A stretch of DNA of 64,000 nt from Burkholderia anthina (GTDB lineage Bacteria > Pseudomonadota > Gammaproteobacteria > Burkholderiales > Burkholderiaceae): assembly GCF_001547525.1 (NCBI RefSeq), contig NZ_CM003768.1:1054001-1118000 (forward strand), read 5' to 3'. The position numbers and the translations under genes were made by a program. How positions within the stretch are numbered: the stretch's first letter is position 1; each line of letters opens with the position of its first letter. The notes below the pieces were generated by a model. That model saw only the letters and a program-made list of their open reading frames with translations. It was not told where the DNA came from and ran no database searches. This document shows positions 28,003 through 39,081 of this stretch, in pieces.

Positions 28003-28457
28003 GGAAAACCATGCGGTAGCGCGTTCCGACGCGTTCGCGCGCATCCATCGAGCATCCGGTCCGGCCGCGAGGTCGGCCGGATGTTTGCACGTGTGCGCCC
28101 CGGCACGAATCGTCCCGTTGCATTCGCCAGTCATGCCGCCGACACGCCCCGTTCCCGGCCGTGTTTTCTTCCCGCTTGCCTAAAACTCCCGAATCGCCCC
28201 GATCCGACGTCGAATCCGAAATGGTTCGATAATGCCGACGGCGATCCATGCGGACGAGCGGCCGGCCGGCGTTCGGTTGAAAGGTTGCACGGGCAACCGG
28301 CCGACAGCATCGTTCGCGGCATCCGCCCGGCCGTGCCTGCACGCGACACGGCCGACGAAACGGCGCCACGCCTGCCTGATCGTTCGGAATGTGCGCCGCG
28401 CCGTTCGAATCCCCACCCGATGCCTGCCCGGCGGGCATCGCAACCAGGAGGTGAACG
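28003..28457. other. Intergenic region upstream of the IorAB genes
   Basis: This 455-bp region has a terminator-like hairpin for the epimerase at its left end. A 126-codon plus-strand frame covers most of it but shows no homology-like features, is Arg/Pro-rich and lacks a ribosome binding site. The promoter for iorA presumably lies here, but no clear element is visible. Confidence 0.5.
28053..28083 (+). terminator. Terminator-like stem-loop after the 2-epimerase gene
   Basis: CATCCGG (28053-28059) pairs with CCGGATG (28077-28083). An inner CCG/CGG extension is possible, and a short T run (TTT) follows. It sits 50 bp after the stop codon. Confidence 0.45.
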
Positions 28458-28919
28458 ATGATCACGCTGACCGTCAACGGTAGCGAGCAGCACTTCGACG
28501 GCAATCCCGACATGCCGTTGCTCTGGTATCTGCGCGATGTCCTCGGCCACACCGGCACCAAGTTCGGCTGCGGCATGGCGCTGTGCGGTGCGTGCACCGT
28601 CCATCTCGACGGCGTGGCGATCCGGTCTTGCATCACGCCGGTCGCGGCGGCTTCCGGCAAACGCGTGACGACGATCGAGGGGCTGTCGACGGACCTCACG
28701 CACCCGCTGCAGCAGGCGTGGCAGGAACTGAACGTCGCGCAGTGCGGCTACTGCCAGTCCGGGCAGATCATGCAGGCCGCGTCGCTGTTGAAGACGAATC
28801 CGCATCCGAGCGACGCCGACATCGACGATGCGATGTCCGGCAACATCTGCCGCTGCGGCACCTATACGCGCATTCGCGCGGCGATCCGGCTGGCCGTGCG
28901 CCGCGGAGGTGCCGCATGA
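28458..28919 (+). CDS. iorA: IorA-type (2Fe-2S) small subunit of a molybdenum hydroxylase (153 aa)
   Basis: Electron-transfer subunit of an isoquinoline 1-oxidoreductase-like or aldehyde-oxidising enzyme. The N-terminal plant-type 2Fe-2S site is C38, C43, C46 and C58. The C-terminal site unique to this family is C96/C99 (CGYC) and C131/C133 (CRC). All eight ligands are present and the length is typical. The ribosome binding site AGGAGG precedes the ATG. The stop overlaps the start of the large subunit (ATGA). Confidence 0.92.
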   Translation: MITLTVNGSEQHFDGNPDMPLLWYLRDVLGHTGTKFGCGMALCGACTVHLDGVAIRSCITPVAAASGKRVTTIEGLSTDLTHPLQQAWQELNVAQCGYCQSGQIMQAASLLKTNPHPSDADIDDAMSGNICRCGTYTRIRAAIRLAVRRGGAA

Positions 28920-31240
28920 GCGCATCCGAACTCTCCGTCCACAACGAAAGCCGCCGCGCGCTGCTGCTCGGCTTCGCGTCAGGCGGGCTGCTGCTCGCGT
29001 TCGGCGTGCCGTCGCTCGCGCAGACGGCCGCGCCCGTGCAGCCGCCCGTCAGCGCGAATCCGCGGTACGGCGGCGCGGGCATGCCGCACGGCTTGCGCGA
29101 CGATCCGAACCTGTTCGTTGCGATCGCAACGGACGGCACCGTCACGGTGACCTGCATCCGCTCCGAGATGGGGCAGGGCGTGCGCACGAGCGTCGCGCTC
29201 GTGGTGGCCGACGAGCTGGGCGCGGACTGGGCGCGCGTGAAGGTCGCGCAAGCGGTCGGCGACGAGCCGCGTTACGGCAACCAGAACACCGATGGGTCGC
29301 GCAGCTTGCGCCAGAGCTTCGCCGCGCTGCGCCGCGCGGGCGCGGCCGCGCGCACGATGCTCGCGCAGGCGGCCGCTGCGGAGTGGGGCGTCGACGCGCG
29401 CCAGGTCAAGGTGACGGTGCACGAGGTCGTCAACCCGAAGACCGGACGCACGCTCGGCTTCGGCGAGTTGGCGGCGAAAGCGGCCGCGCTGCCGGTGCCG
29501 GATGCGACGACGCTCGCGTTGAAGGCGCCGGCCGAATTCCGCTATATCGGCAAGGGCAGGACGGCGCTGATCGACGGACGCGACATCGTCGGCGGCCGGG
29601 CACAGTACGGGATCGATACGCGGCTCGACGGCATGCTGTATGCGGTCGTCGCGCGACCGCCGGCCTACGGCGACACGGTCGCGTCGTTCGATGCGTCGGC
29701 CGCCGAGAAGCTGCCGGGCGTCGTCAAGGTCGTGCAGCTGGCGTCGACGCCGCTGCCGTCCGGCTTCCAGCCGCTCGGCGGCGTGGCCGTCGTCGCGCGC
29801 GATACGTGGACGGCCATCCAGGCACGCGCGCAGTTGAAGATCGACTGGAAGCGCGGGCCGCATGCGGGCTACGACTCGGCCGCCTATCGCAAGACGCTCG
29901 AAGCGGCCGCCGCGCAGCCGGGCGACGTGATCCGCAACGACGGCGACGCGGCGGCCGCGCTCGCCGGCGCCGCGAAACGCGTGCGTGCGACGTACTACGT
30001 CCCGCATCTCGCGCACGCGACGATGGAGCCGCCCGCGGCCGTCGCGCGCGTGGCCGACGGCCGTTGCGAAGTGTGGACCTGCACGCAGGCGCCGCAGACC
30101 ACGCGCGACGAGATCGCGAAGGCGCTCGGCTTGCCGGCCGAGCGCGTGACGGTCAACGTGACGCTGCTCGGCGGCGGCTTCGGGCGCAAGTCGAAGCCCG
30201 ATTACGTGGTGGAAGCCGCGCTGCTGTCGAAGTCGGTCGGCGCGCCCGTGAAGCTGACCTTCACGCGCGAGGACGACATCGCGCACGACTACTTCCACGC
30301 GGTGTCGCTCGAGGCGTTCGACGGCGGGATCGATGCGTCGGGGAAGGTCGTCGCGTGGCAGCATCGCACGGTCGCGCCGTCGATCCAGTCGACGTTCCGG
30401 GCCGGCGTCGTGCACGAGCAGCCGGGCGAGCTCGCGCAGGGCATCGCGGATCTGCCGTTCGCGATTCCGAACGTGCGGATCGAGAATCCGGCCGCCGAAG
30501 CGCACACGCGGATCGGCTGGTTCCGTTCGGTGTACAACATCCCGCATGCGTTCGGCATCCAGAGTTTCGTGTCGGAGCTCGCGCATGCGGCCGGCCGCGA
30601 TCCGAAGGATTTCCTGCTCGAACTGATCGGGCCCGCGCGGCGTTTCGAACCGCACATCACGGTGAAGAACGTGAACTACGGCGAGGATCCCGCGCTGTAT
30701 CCGGTCGATACGGGGCGGCTGCGGCGCGTGGTCGAGACGGTCGCGCGCGAAGCCGGCTGGGGGCGCAAGCTGCCGAAGGGGCACGGGCTCGGGATCGCCG
30801 CGCATCGCAGCTTCGTGTCGTACACGGCCGCCGTGTGCGAGGTTCAGGTCGGCGCGGACGGCGGGATCTCGGTGCCGCGCGTCGACATCGCGATCGACTG
30901 CGGGCCGCAGGTCAATCCGGAGCGCGTGCGCTCGCAGCTCGAGGGCGCGGTGGTGATGGGGCTCGGCATCGCGCTGCACGGGGAGATCACGTTCAAGGAC
31001 GGCCACCCGGAGCAGAGCAACTTCAATGGCTTCCAGGTGCTGAGGATGAACGAGGCGCCGCGCGAGATCCGCGTGCATCTCGTCGCGCCGGACGACTACT
31101 CGACGCCGCTCGGCGGCGTCGGCGAACCGGGCCTGCCGCCCGTCGCGCCGGCGCTGACCAACGCGATCTTCGCGGCGACCGGCACGCGTATCCGCAGCCT
31201 GCCGGTTGCCGATCAGCTCGCGAAACCGCGGGCGGGTTGA
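28916..31240 (+). CDS. iorB: IorB-type molybdopterin-binding large subunit (774 aa)
   Basis: Catalytic subunit of a two-subunit molybdenum hydroxylase of the xanthine-oxidase family, binding the molybdenum cofactor. The N-terminus [14 protein letters not shown] resembles a twin-arginine export signal, as in many IorB proteins, so the folded enzyme is probably periplasmic or membrane-attached and passes electrons to a cytochrome. [28 protein letters not shown] and the active-site Glu loop [13 protein letters not shown] are intact. No FAD subunit is encoded, which is normal for IorAB-type enzymes. No XdhC-like cofactor-inserting chaperone lies next to it. The substrate cannot be told from sequence. 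Confidence 0.9.
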   Translation: MSASELSVHNESRRALLLGFASGGLLLAFGVPSLAQTAAPVQPPVSANPRYGGAGMPHGLRDDPNLFVAIATDGTVTVTCIRSEMGQGVRTSVALVVADELGADWARVKVAQAVGDEPRYGNQNTDGSRSLRQSFAALRRAGAAARTMLAQAAAAEWGVDARQVKVTVHEVVNPKTGRTLGFGELAAKAAALPVPDATTLALKAPAEFRYIGKGRTALIDGRDIVGGRAQYGIDTRLDGMLYAVVARPPAYGDTVASFDASAAEKLPGVVKVVQLASTPLPSGFQPLGGVAVVARDTWTAIQARAQLKIDWKRGPHAGYDSAAYRKTLEAAAAQPGDVIRNDGDAAAALAGAAKRVRATYYVPHLAHATMEPPAAVARVADGRCEVWTCTQAPQTTRDEIAKALGLPAERVTVNVTLLGGGFGRKSKPDYVVEAALLSKSVGAPVKLTFTREDDIAHDYFHAVSLEAFDGGIDASGKVVAWQHRTVAPSIQSTFRAGVVHEQPGELAQGIADLPFAIPNVRIENPAAEAHTRIGWFRSVYNIPHAFGIQSFVSELAHAAGRDPKDFLLELIGPARRFEPHITVKNVNYGEDPALYPVDTGRLRRVVETVAREAGWGRKLPKGHGLGIAAHRSFVSYTAAVCEVQVGADGGISVPRVDIAIDCGPQVNPERVRSQLEGAVVMGLGIALHGEITFKDGHPEQSNFNGFQVLRMNEAPREIRVHLVAPDDYSTPLGGVGEPGLPPVAPALTNAIFAATGTRIRSLPVADQLAKPRAG

Positions 31241-31263
31241 CGCAACCACCGTTCGTGGCGGCG

Positions 31264-31292
31264 GCGCCGGGCCGCATCGCGCGGCCCGGCGC
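31264..31292 (+). terminator. Strong GC stem-loop after iorB
   Basis: Perfect 12-bp arms, GCGCCGGGCCGC (31264-31275) and GCGGCCCGGCGC (31281-31292), enclose a five-base loop, 24 bp after the stop. There is no U tract, so it may act with Rho or protect the 3' end. Confidence 0.5.
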
Positions 31293-31324
31293 GCCTCCCG
31301 GTGCGCGGACTCGCGTCTGCATCG

Positions 31325-31353
31325 TTGTCGGTTGCGAACGACCGTGCTAAATT
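31325..31353 (+). promoter_or_regulatory. Putative promoter for the quinone oxidoreductase gene
   Basis: TTGTCG (31325-31330) and TAAATT (31348-31353) are 17 bp apart in the only AT-leaning patch of the gap. The start codon is about 130 bp downstream. Confidence 0.42.
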
Positions 31354-31484
31354 TCCGCCAGCCGGAATGCTGACGATCGTGCCGACGCCGAAGGCCATCG
31401 TGCGTGCGTCGCGAACCGGCCGAGCGGGCGGATCCCGCGGACCATACCGATGCCCGGCCACGCCGCGCAAGGAGAGAGAAGCGC

Positions 31485-32465
31485 ATGAAAGCCCTGTTGT
31501 GTACCGCATTCGGCCCGATCGACCGCTTGCGCATCGAGGACGTCGCGATTCCCGAACCGGCTGCCGGGCAGGTCCGGATCCAGGTGAAGGCGGCGTCGCT
31601 CAATTTTCCCGACGCGCTGATCGTCCAGGGGCGCTATCAGGTGAAACCGGCGTTGCCGTTTTCGCCGGGTGCCGAGTTTGCCGGCGTGATCGACGCGGTC
31701 GGCGAGGGCGTCACCGCCTGGCGGCCCGGCGATTCCGTGATGGCGTTCACCGGGCACGGCGGGTTCGCGCAGCAGTGCGTGGCCGATGCGCACCAGCTCG
31801 CCGCGCTGCCGGCGGGCATGACGTTCGAGCAGGGCGCGGCGCTGGTGCTCGCGTACGGTACGTCGCTGCACGCGTTGCAGCAGCGGGCGCGGTTGCAGGC
31901 GGGCGAGACGCTGCTCGTGCTGGGCGCGGCCGGCGGCGTCGGGCTCGCCGCGATCGAGATCGCGAAAGCGCTCGGTGCGCGCGTGATCGCGGCGGCGTCG
32001 AGCGCGGACAAGCTCGCGCTGTGCCGCGAAGCGGGCGCCGACGAGACGATCGACTATGCGACCGAGGATCTGCGCCGCCGCGTGGACGAACTGACCGGCG
32101 GGCGCGGCGCCGACGTCGTCTACGATCCGGTGGGCGGCGCATGCAGCGAAGCGGCGCTGCGTGCGACCGCGTGGCGCGGCCGGTTTCTCGTGGTCGGCTT
32201 CGCGGCCGGCGAGATTCCGAAGATCGCGCTGAACCTCGCGCTGCTGAAGGAGCGCGACATTCTCGGCGTGTTCTGGGGCGATGCGGTGCGGCGCGATCCG
32301 GCGCAGCATGCCGCGAACATGCGGCTGCTCGCCGAATGGTTCGCGGCCGGCAAGGTGCGGCCCGCGATCACCGAGCGCGTGTCGCTGGACGGTGCGGCCG
32401 ACGCGATCGCGCGGATGGCGAACCGGCAGGTGAAGGGCAAGGTGGTGATTTTCCCGGACGCGTGA
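31485..32465 (+). CDS. NADPH:quinone oxidoreductase, zinc-independent MDR family (326 aa)
   Basis: Medium-chain dehydrogenase/reductase of the quinone-reductase (zeta-crystallin) type, acting on small carbonyls or quinones with NADPH. The N-terminal GroES-like half includes VKAASLNFPDALIVQGRYQ and PGAEFAGVI. The Rossmann half has the nucleotide-binding LVLGAAGGVGLAAIEIAK (about 142-159) and GGRGADVVYDPVGG. No zinc-ligand cysteines are seen. The start at MKALLCTAFG follows AAGGAGAGAG; a version beginning 27 codons earlier has no ribosome binding site. Confidence 0.9.
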   Translation: MKALLCTAFGPIDRLRIEDVAIPEPAAGQVRIQVKAASLNFPDALIVQGRYQVKPALPFSPGAEFAGVIDAVGEGVTAWRPGDSVMAFTGHGGFAQQCVADAHQLAALPAGMTFEQGAALVLAYGTSLHALQQRARLQAGETLLVLGAAGGVGLAAIEIAKALGARVIAAASSADKLALCREAGADETIDYATEDLRRRVDELTGGRGADVVYDPVGGACSEAALRATAWRGRFLVVGFAAGEIPKIALNLALLKERDILGVFWGDAVRRDPAQHAANMRLLAEWFAAGKVRPAITERVSLDGAADAIARMANRQVKGKVVIFPDA

Positions 32466-32473
32466 TCCGGTTT

Positions 32474-32507
32474 CGCCGCGCGGCGATTCAACGCGGGCCG
32501 CGCGGCG
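32474..32507 (+). terminator. Possible stem-loop after the quinone oxidoreductase gene
   Basis: Ten-base arms CGCCGCGCGG (32474-32483) and CCGCGCGGCG (32498-32507) enclose a 14-base loop and are followed by a weak T-rich stretch. It lies between convergent genes. In GC-rich DNA, chance pairing is possible. Confidence 0.3.
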
Positions 32508-32612
32508 GGTTCTTCGTGACGACGGGCGCGGGGCGACCGTTGTAAAGGCATCGTCGCCATGTAGTCAGACGCACGATGTCGAGCGGCGGTGAAGCGAATC
32601 GCCGCCGCGGCT

Positions 32613-33194
32613 TCAATCCTTCGGCAGACGCAGCGTATCGAGCGCGTGCTGCGAAAACTCGACCCAGAACCGCTCGTTCGCGATGCCGGCCTGCAGCACC
32701 AGATGCTGCAGGCGCTTCGTGCGTGACTCGCCGGCCGCCGGAGCGCCGGCCGCCGGGTCGCCGGCCGCCGGATCGCCGGCCGCCAAAAAATCACGCGCCT
32801 CGATTTGCAGATACAGGTCGAGCTTTTCCTGATGCAGCGCGATGCGCCGCCGGATCTCGTCCTCGAGGCCGGCCGGCCCGAGCACGGCTTCCGCGCGCAG
32901 GCGCACCATCAACGCTTCGCGCAACGGCGTCGGATCTTCCGGTTCGGCGATCCAGCGCCGCAATTCCTTCTTGCCGGCCGGCAGGATCCGGTACGCGCGC
33001 TTGCGGCCGCGACCGGATTCGGCCGGCAGCGATTCGATCCAGCCCGCTTGCTCGAGACGCCCGAGTTCGCGATAGATCTGCTGATGCGTCGCCTGCCAGA
33101 AGTAGCCGATCGAGCGATCGAAACGATCGGCGAGCTCGGACCCCGAACCGGGACGTTCGGCGAGGGCGGTGAGAAGCGCGTGAGGCAGGGACAT
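32613..33194 (-). CDS. PadR-family transcriptional regulator (193 aa)
   Basis: An N-terminal winged helix (MSLPHALLTALAERPGSGSE, SIGYFWQATHQQIYRELGRL, GRKRAYRILPAGKKEL) is followed by a helical Vir_AS-type dimerisation domain (REALMVRLRAEAVLG onwards). Between residues about 139 and 155 is a repeated Ala-Ala-Gly-Asp/Ala-Pro linker encoded by a 15-bp tandem repeat. The conserved PadR N-terminus supports this start, although no good ribosome binding site precedes it; an in-frame ATG lies 14 codons upstream. It is divergent from the dienoyl-CoA reductase gene, and the intervening region holds two palindromes, so repression of both genes is likely. Confidence 0.9.
   Translation of the reverse strand: MSLPHALLTALAERPGSGSELADRFDRSIGYFWQATHQQIYRELGRLEQAGWIESLPAESGRGRKRAYRILPAGKKELRRWIAEPEDPTPLREALMVRLRAEAVLGPAGLEDEIRRRIALHQEKLDLYLQIEARDFLAAGDPAAGDPAAGAPAAGESRTKRLQHLVLQAGIANERFWVEFSQHALDTLRLPKD
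32730..32784. repeat. 15-bp tandem repeat (3.7 copies) inside the PadR gene
   Basis: Units of GCCGGCCGCCGG plus three variable bases begin at 32730, 32745, 32760 and 32775, the last partial. Each unit encodes five residues of an Ala/Gly/Pro/Asp linker, so changes in copy number keep the frame and only alter linker length. Confidence 0.85.
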
Positions 33195-33267
33195 GTCGGA
33201 TCGAAGGAGGCTGCGCAATGGCCTGCATCTTGCCATATCGGGGCCACGGCACAAACGACGGGACTCT

Positions 33268-33291
33268 GTTTATGCAACATGTTGCATAAAC
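33268..33291. promoter_or_regulatory. Perfect 24-bp palindrome, probable PadR operator 1
   Basis: Half-site GTTTATGCAACA at 33268-33279 is followed directly by its exact reverse complement (33280-33291). It lies between the divergent PadR and fadH genes, 74 bp from the PadR start. The core ATGCAAC/GTTGCAT recurs in a second site 41 bp away, centre to centre. Confidence 0.75.
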
Positions 33292-33312
33292 GAGGGCGGC
33301 GAGCTACCATCC

Positions 33313-33328
33313 ATGCAACTTGTTGCAT
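33313..33328. promoter_or_regulatory. Probable PadR operator 2
   Basis: ATGCAAC-TT-GTTGCAT shares its seven-base half-sites with the 24-bp palindrome upstream. It ends 20 bp before the fadH start codon and overlaps a CATAAA that could be a -10 element. The 41-bp centre spacing is about four helical turns, so two dimers would lie on the same face. Confidence 0.7.
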
Positions 33329-33330
33329 AA

Positions 33331-35373
<2,043 letters not shown>

Positions 35374-35419
35374 TACCGACTCGTTTCCATTCGATCCAAC
35401 TACGTTACTGGAGACCGCG

Positions 35420-35860
35420 ATGACGCACTCACTGCTGAATGTTCATCCCGCCGTCGCGAAATCGCTCGACGCGTGGCACGCGATGGTCGAGCGCAAGGAT
35501 TTCGGCGCGCTGGAATCGATCGTCCATCCGGACGCCGTGTTCCGTTCGCCGATGGCGTTCAAGCCGTACGGGCCGGCGCCCGCGCTGCTGATGGCGCTGC
35601 GCACGGTGATCACGATCCTCGAGAATTTCACGTATTGCCGCCAGTTCTCGACCGACGACGGCAAGAGCGTCGTGCTCGAGTTCGACGCGACCGTCGGCGA
35701 CAAGGCGCTGAAGGGGATCGACATGATCCGCTTCGACGACGAAGGGCGGATCGTCGAATTCGAGGTGATGATCCGGCCGTTCAATGCGCTGCAGGCGCTC
35801 GGCGCGGAAATGGGCGTACGGCTCGGGCAGCAGTTGCCGGCGTTCAAGACCGGCGGGTGA
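35420..35860 (+). CDS. NTF2-like / SnoaL-type protein (146 aa)
   Basis: Small alpha+beta cone-fold protein: SLDAWHAMVERKDFGALESI, VHPDAVFRSPMAF and a C-terminal sheet (VVLEFDATVGDKALKGIDMI, IVEFEVMIRPFNALQAL). Such folds serve as isomerases, cyclases or small-ligand binding proteins. It starts 46 bp after fadH with GGAGA upstream and is very likely in the same PadR-controlled unit, so it may act on a related acyl or enone substrate. The reaction is not evident. Confidence 0.85.
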   Translation: MTHSLLNVHPAVAKSLDAWHAMVERKDFGALESIVHPDAVFRSPMAFKPYGPAPALLMALRTVITILENFTYCRQFSTDDGKSVVLEFDATVGDKALKGIDMIRFDDEGRIVEFEVMIRPFNALQALGAEMGVRLGQQLPAFKTGG

Positions 35861-35980
35861 GCGGGAACACGCGCTAGCGTGCAACGGGCCGCAGGCCGAC
35901 AAGCCGCGGATGCCGTTCGGTTTCCCGCCACAGACGCGCGGAGCGGCAACCCAAGCTGTCAAAATCCTGACGAATCAAGT

Positions 35981-35995
35981 TGATATATTGTATCA
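35981..35995. promoter_or_regulatory. Inverted repeat in the promoter region of the TonB receptor gene
   Basis: TGATA-TATTG-TATCA lies in the AT-rich part of the gap, 79 bp before the receptor start. It overlaps a possible -10 (TATCAT, 35991-35996) with CTGACG (35967-35972) 18 bp upstream. It looks like a metal-repressor operator (Fur/Zur/MntR class), but does not match a consensus I can name with certainty. Confidence 0.45.
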
Positions 35996-36073
35996 TCCGA
36001 GGTTTTCGTCGCCGGCCGGGCGGGCTGCCCGGGCCGCTCGCGTGCGACGACATCCTGCGAAGATCGATACGAC

Positions 36074-38284
36074 GTGACGAGAATCGGACACACCCCGGCG
36101 CGCGGGGCGCGGCGCCATGCCGCGCCGCGCCGGAACGCGAGCGCCTGGCGCACGCGCGCGGCACGCGGTTGCACGACCTTGGTCGGCTGCGCGATCGCGA
36201 CCACCGGCGCGCTGGCCGCCGAAGCCGCCGCATCGGCGCCGGACGACCGGCACGCGCTGCCGGCGATCAGCGTCACGGCTTCGTCCGCACCGGCCGACCC
36301 GCTGACGCAACCGCTCGAAACGGGCTCGCGGCTCGGGCTCGCGAGCCTCGACACGCCCGCGAGCGTCGAAACCGTCACGGCCGATACGATCGAAGCACGC
36401 GGCGATCGCACCGTGCTCGACGCGGTCACGCGCACGGCCGGCTTTGCGAGCGCGATCGCACCGGGCACCGGTGGCACCGCATCGAGCGTGCGCGGCTTCA
36501 GCGGGCAGGAATCGGTGACGATGTTGCTCGACGGCGTGCGGCTGATGCCGGCGGCCGGCACGATCACGTTTCCGTTCGACACGTGGTCGGTCGCGCGCAT
36601 CGAGGTGCTGCGCGGGCCGGCATCGGTGCTGTACGGCGAAGGGGCGATCGGCGGGGTCGTGAACGTGGTGCCGAAGCGGCCTCGGCGCGCGCGCGAGACG
36701 ACGCTGCAGGCCGGCGTCGGCCCCGACGGCGCGAAGCGCTTCGCGTTCGATACGACGGGTGCGCTCGGCCCGCGGCTGTCGTACCGCTTCTACGCGAGCG
36801 ATGCGCGCGCGAACGGTCTCGCCGAGCGGGCCGATACGCATACGACGGCCATCGGCGGCGCGCTGACAGTCGACGTGAGCCCCCGGCTCACGCTGACGCT
36901 CGAGTACGACTACGGGCGCCAGATGCCCGCGACGTACTATGGCGTGCCCGCGCCGAACGGCGTGCTCGATCCGTCGCTGCGCAAGCTGAACTACACGGTC
37001 GGTGACGCGACGATTTCGTACTACGACCAGTGGACGCGCCTGTCGGCCAGCTACCGGCCCGCGGCCGGCGTGACGATCGACAACCAGCTCTACTACCTGA
37101 CCTCGAACCGCCACTGGCGCAATGCCGAATCGTATGTGCTGGACCGCGCGACGGGACGTGTCACGCGCGGCGACTATCTCGACATCGGCCACCATCAGCG
37201 ACAGATCGGCGACCGGCTGAGCGCGCGCTTCGACGGCATGTTGTTCGGTCGCGCGAACCGTTTCGTCGTCGGCACGGAGTTCAGCCAGACCACGTTCAGC
37301 GGCATCAACAATTCGCCGTACGGCGGCGAAACGACGGTACCGGCGCACGGCTTCGATCCCGGCGTATTCACGAGCCCGGACCCGACCGTGCCGCAGTTCG
37401 GCACCAGCGCGCGGCAGGCGGCGGTATTCGCCGAGAACCGGCTCGAGGTGCTGCCGCGGCTCGCGTGGGTGAGCGGCCTGCGCTACGACCACATCGCGTT
37501 CAGCCGCGAGCAGGCCGCGACCGGCGCGCGCTTCGACAAGCGATTCGCGAACGTCGGCTGGCGCACCGGTTTCGTGTTCGACATCGCACCGACGTTCAGC
37601 GCGTATGCGCAGTACACGACGGGCGCGGAGGGTGTCGGCTCGCTGTTGACGCTGTCGGCGTCGCAGGCGGGCTACCGGCTCGCGACCGGCGAACAGTGGG
37701 AAGCCGGCCTCAAGCAGACGCTGCTCGACGGTCGCGCGTACTGGACGTTCGCCGTGTACGACATCACGAAGCGCAACCTGCTCAGCACCGATCCGTTCAA
37801 TCCGGCGCTGCGCCAGCAGGTTGGCCGGCAATCGTCGCGCGGCGTCGAGCTGACGGGCGGCGCGCGGCTGCCGCACGGCTGGACGGTCGATGCGAACGTC
37901 GCGCTGCTGCGTGCGCGCTACGACGCATTCAACCAGACGGCCGGCGGCGCGACGGTGTCGCGGGCCGGCAACGTGCCGACCGGCGTGCCGCAGCGGACCG
38001 CGAACTTGTGGCTCGGCTGGGCGTTCGCCGAGCGCTGGCAGGCGAATGCGGGCGTGCGCTACGTCGGCCCGACCTACGGCGACGACGCCAATCGCATACA
38101 GGTGCCGTCGTATACGGTGTTCGATGCGTCGCTGCGCTGGCAGCCGACGTCGCGCACCGAGCTCGCGCTGACGCTGCGCAATCTCGCGAACCGCACGTAC
38201 GCGGTGACGACGTCGAACGGCGGCGAGCAATGGCTGCTCGGCCCGTCGCGCTCGGCGGAGCTCGTCGCGACGATGCGCTTCTAG
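36074..38284 (+). CDS. TonB-dependent outer-membrane receptor (736 aa)
   Basis: Siderophore or metal-complex receptor. A long basic N-terminus and signal region (CTTLVGCAIATTGALAAEA, ending about residue 50) lead to a plug domain (ASVETVTADTIEARGDRTVL, SSVRGFSGQESVTMLLDGVR, IEVLRGPASVLYGEGAIGG) and a 22-strand barrel. It ends in the aromatic residue of LVATMRF. The start is GTG at 36074, with no in-frame ATG nearby. It leads a unit with an ABC ATPase, binding protein and permease, making a full outer-to-cytoplasm import path. No extra N-terminal signalling domain is present, so it is not a FecA-type transducer. Confidence 0.92.
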   Translation: MTRIGHTPARGARRHAAPRRNASAWRTRAARGCTTLVGCAIATTGALAAEAAASAPDDRHALPAISVTASSAPADPLTQPLETGSRLGLASLDTPASVETVTADTIEARGDRTVLDAVTRTAGFASAIAPGTGGTASSVRGFSGQESVTMLLDGVRLMPAAGTITFPFDTWSVARIEVLRGPASVLYGEGAIGGVVNVVPKRPRRARETTLQAGVGPDGAKRFAFDTTGALGPRLSYRFYASDARANGLAERADTHTTAIGGALTVDVSPRLTLTLEYDYGRQMPATYYGVPAPNGVLDPSLRKLNYTVGDATISYYDQWTRLSASYRPAAGVTIDNQLYYLTSNRHWRNAESYVLDRATGRVTRGDYLDIGHHQRQIGDRLSARFDGMLFGRANRFVVGTEFSQTTFSGINNSPYGGETTVPAHGFDPGVFTSPDPTVPQFGTSARQAAVFAENRLEVLPRLAWVSGLRYDHIAFSREQAATGARFDKRFANVGWRTGFVFDIAPTFSAYAQYTTGAEGVGSLLTLSASQAGYRLATGEQWEAGLKQTLLDGRAYWTFAVYDITKRNLLSTDPFNPALRQQVGRQSSRGVELTGGARLPHGWTVDANVALLRARYDAFNQTAGGATVSRAGNVPTGVPQRTANLWLGWAFAERWQANAGVRYVGPTYGDDANRIQVPSYTVFDASLRWQPTSRTELALTLRNLANRTYAVTTSNGGEQWLLGPSRSAELVATMRF

Positions 38285-38295
38285 GCCGGCACGAC

Positions 38296-39081
38296 ATGCG
38301 TGCCGTCACCCACATGCTCGACATCGAACGCGTGCGCTGGTCTCCCGGCGGCGCGGTCGACGTGCTCGATTCGGTGACGCTGACGGTGGCCGAAGGCGAA
38401 TTCGTCGGGCTGGTCGGCCCGAACGGCAGCGGCAAGACGAGCCTGCTGCGCTGCGTGTTCCGCTACGCGCGGCCCGACGCGGGTCGCGTCGCGCTCGACG
38501 CCGAGGACGTGTGGCGCATGCGGCCGCGCGCGGTCGCGCGGCGCATCGCGGTGCTGCAGCAGGAAACGCCGGACGATTTCGGGCTGACGGTCGACGAACT
38601 GGTCGGCATGGGCCGCACGCCGCACAAGCGGGCGTTCGATGCGGAATCGGCCGACGATCGCCGGATCGTCGACTCCGCGCTGCACGACGTCGGCCTCGTC
38701 GAGCGTCGCGCCCAGCGCTTCGCGTCGCTGTCGGGCGGCGAGAAGCAGCGCGCGCTGCTGGCTCGCGCGCTCGCGCAGCAGCCCGAACTGCTGTTGCTCG
38801 ACGAACCGACCAACCATCTCGACCTGCGTCACCAGCTCGAACTGCTCGCGCGCGTGCGCCGCCTCGGCATCGCGACGCTCGCGACGATTCATGACCTCAA
38901 TCTCGCGGCCGCGTATTGCGACCGGCTCCATGTGCTCGCGCACGGCCGCGTCGTCGCGTCCGGCGCGCCGGACGACGTGCTCACCGAAGCGCTGCTGCGC
39001 GACGTGTTCGGCGTCGCCGCGCTCGTCGATCGCCATCCCGTCACGGGCCGCCCGCGCATCACGCCGCTTCATCCGGAATGA
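38296..39081 (+). CDS. FecE/BtuD-type ABC transporter ATPase (261 aa)
   Basis: ATP-binding subunit for siderophore, haem or cobalamin-type import. Walker A GPNGSGKTSLL, Q-loop in VLQQETPDDFG, signature LSGGEKQRALLARAL, Walker B LLLLDEPTNHLD and the H-loop IHDLNLAA are all intact. It starts 11 bp after the receptor gene and its stop overlaps the start of the binding-protein gene. Confidence 0.94.
   Translation: MRAVTHMLDIERVRWSPGGAVDVLDSVTLTVAEGEFVGLVGPNGSGKTSLLRCVFRYARPDAGRVALDAEDVWRMRPRAVARRIAVLQQETPDDFGLTVDELVGMGRTPHKRAFDAESADDRRIVDSALHDVGLVERRAQRFASLSGGEKQRALLARALAQQPELLLLDEPTNHLDLRHQLELLARVRRLGIATLATIHDLNLAAAYCDRLHVLAHGRVVASGAPDDVLTEALLRDVFGVAALVDRHPVTGRPRITPLHPE

Noticed and set aside
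28081..28461. 126-codon plus-strand frame before iorA
   Set aside because: Pro/Arg/Ser-rich with no domain, no ribosome binding site, and it overlaps the iorA start.
28979..31603. 874-codon minus-strand frame over iorB
   Set aside because: Antisense shadow; the sense strand encodes a complete molybdenum hydroxylase with intact motifs.
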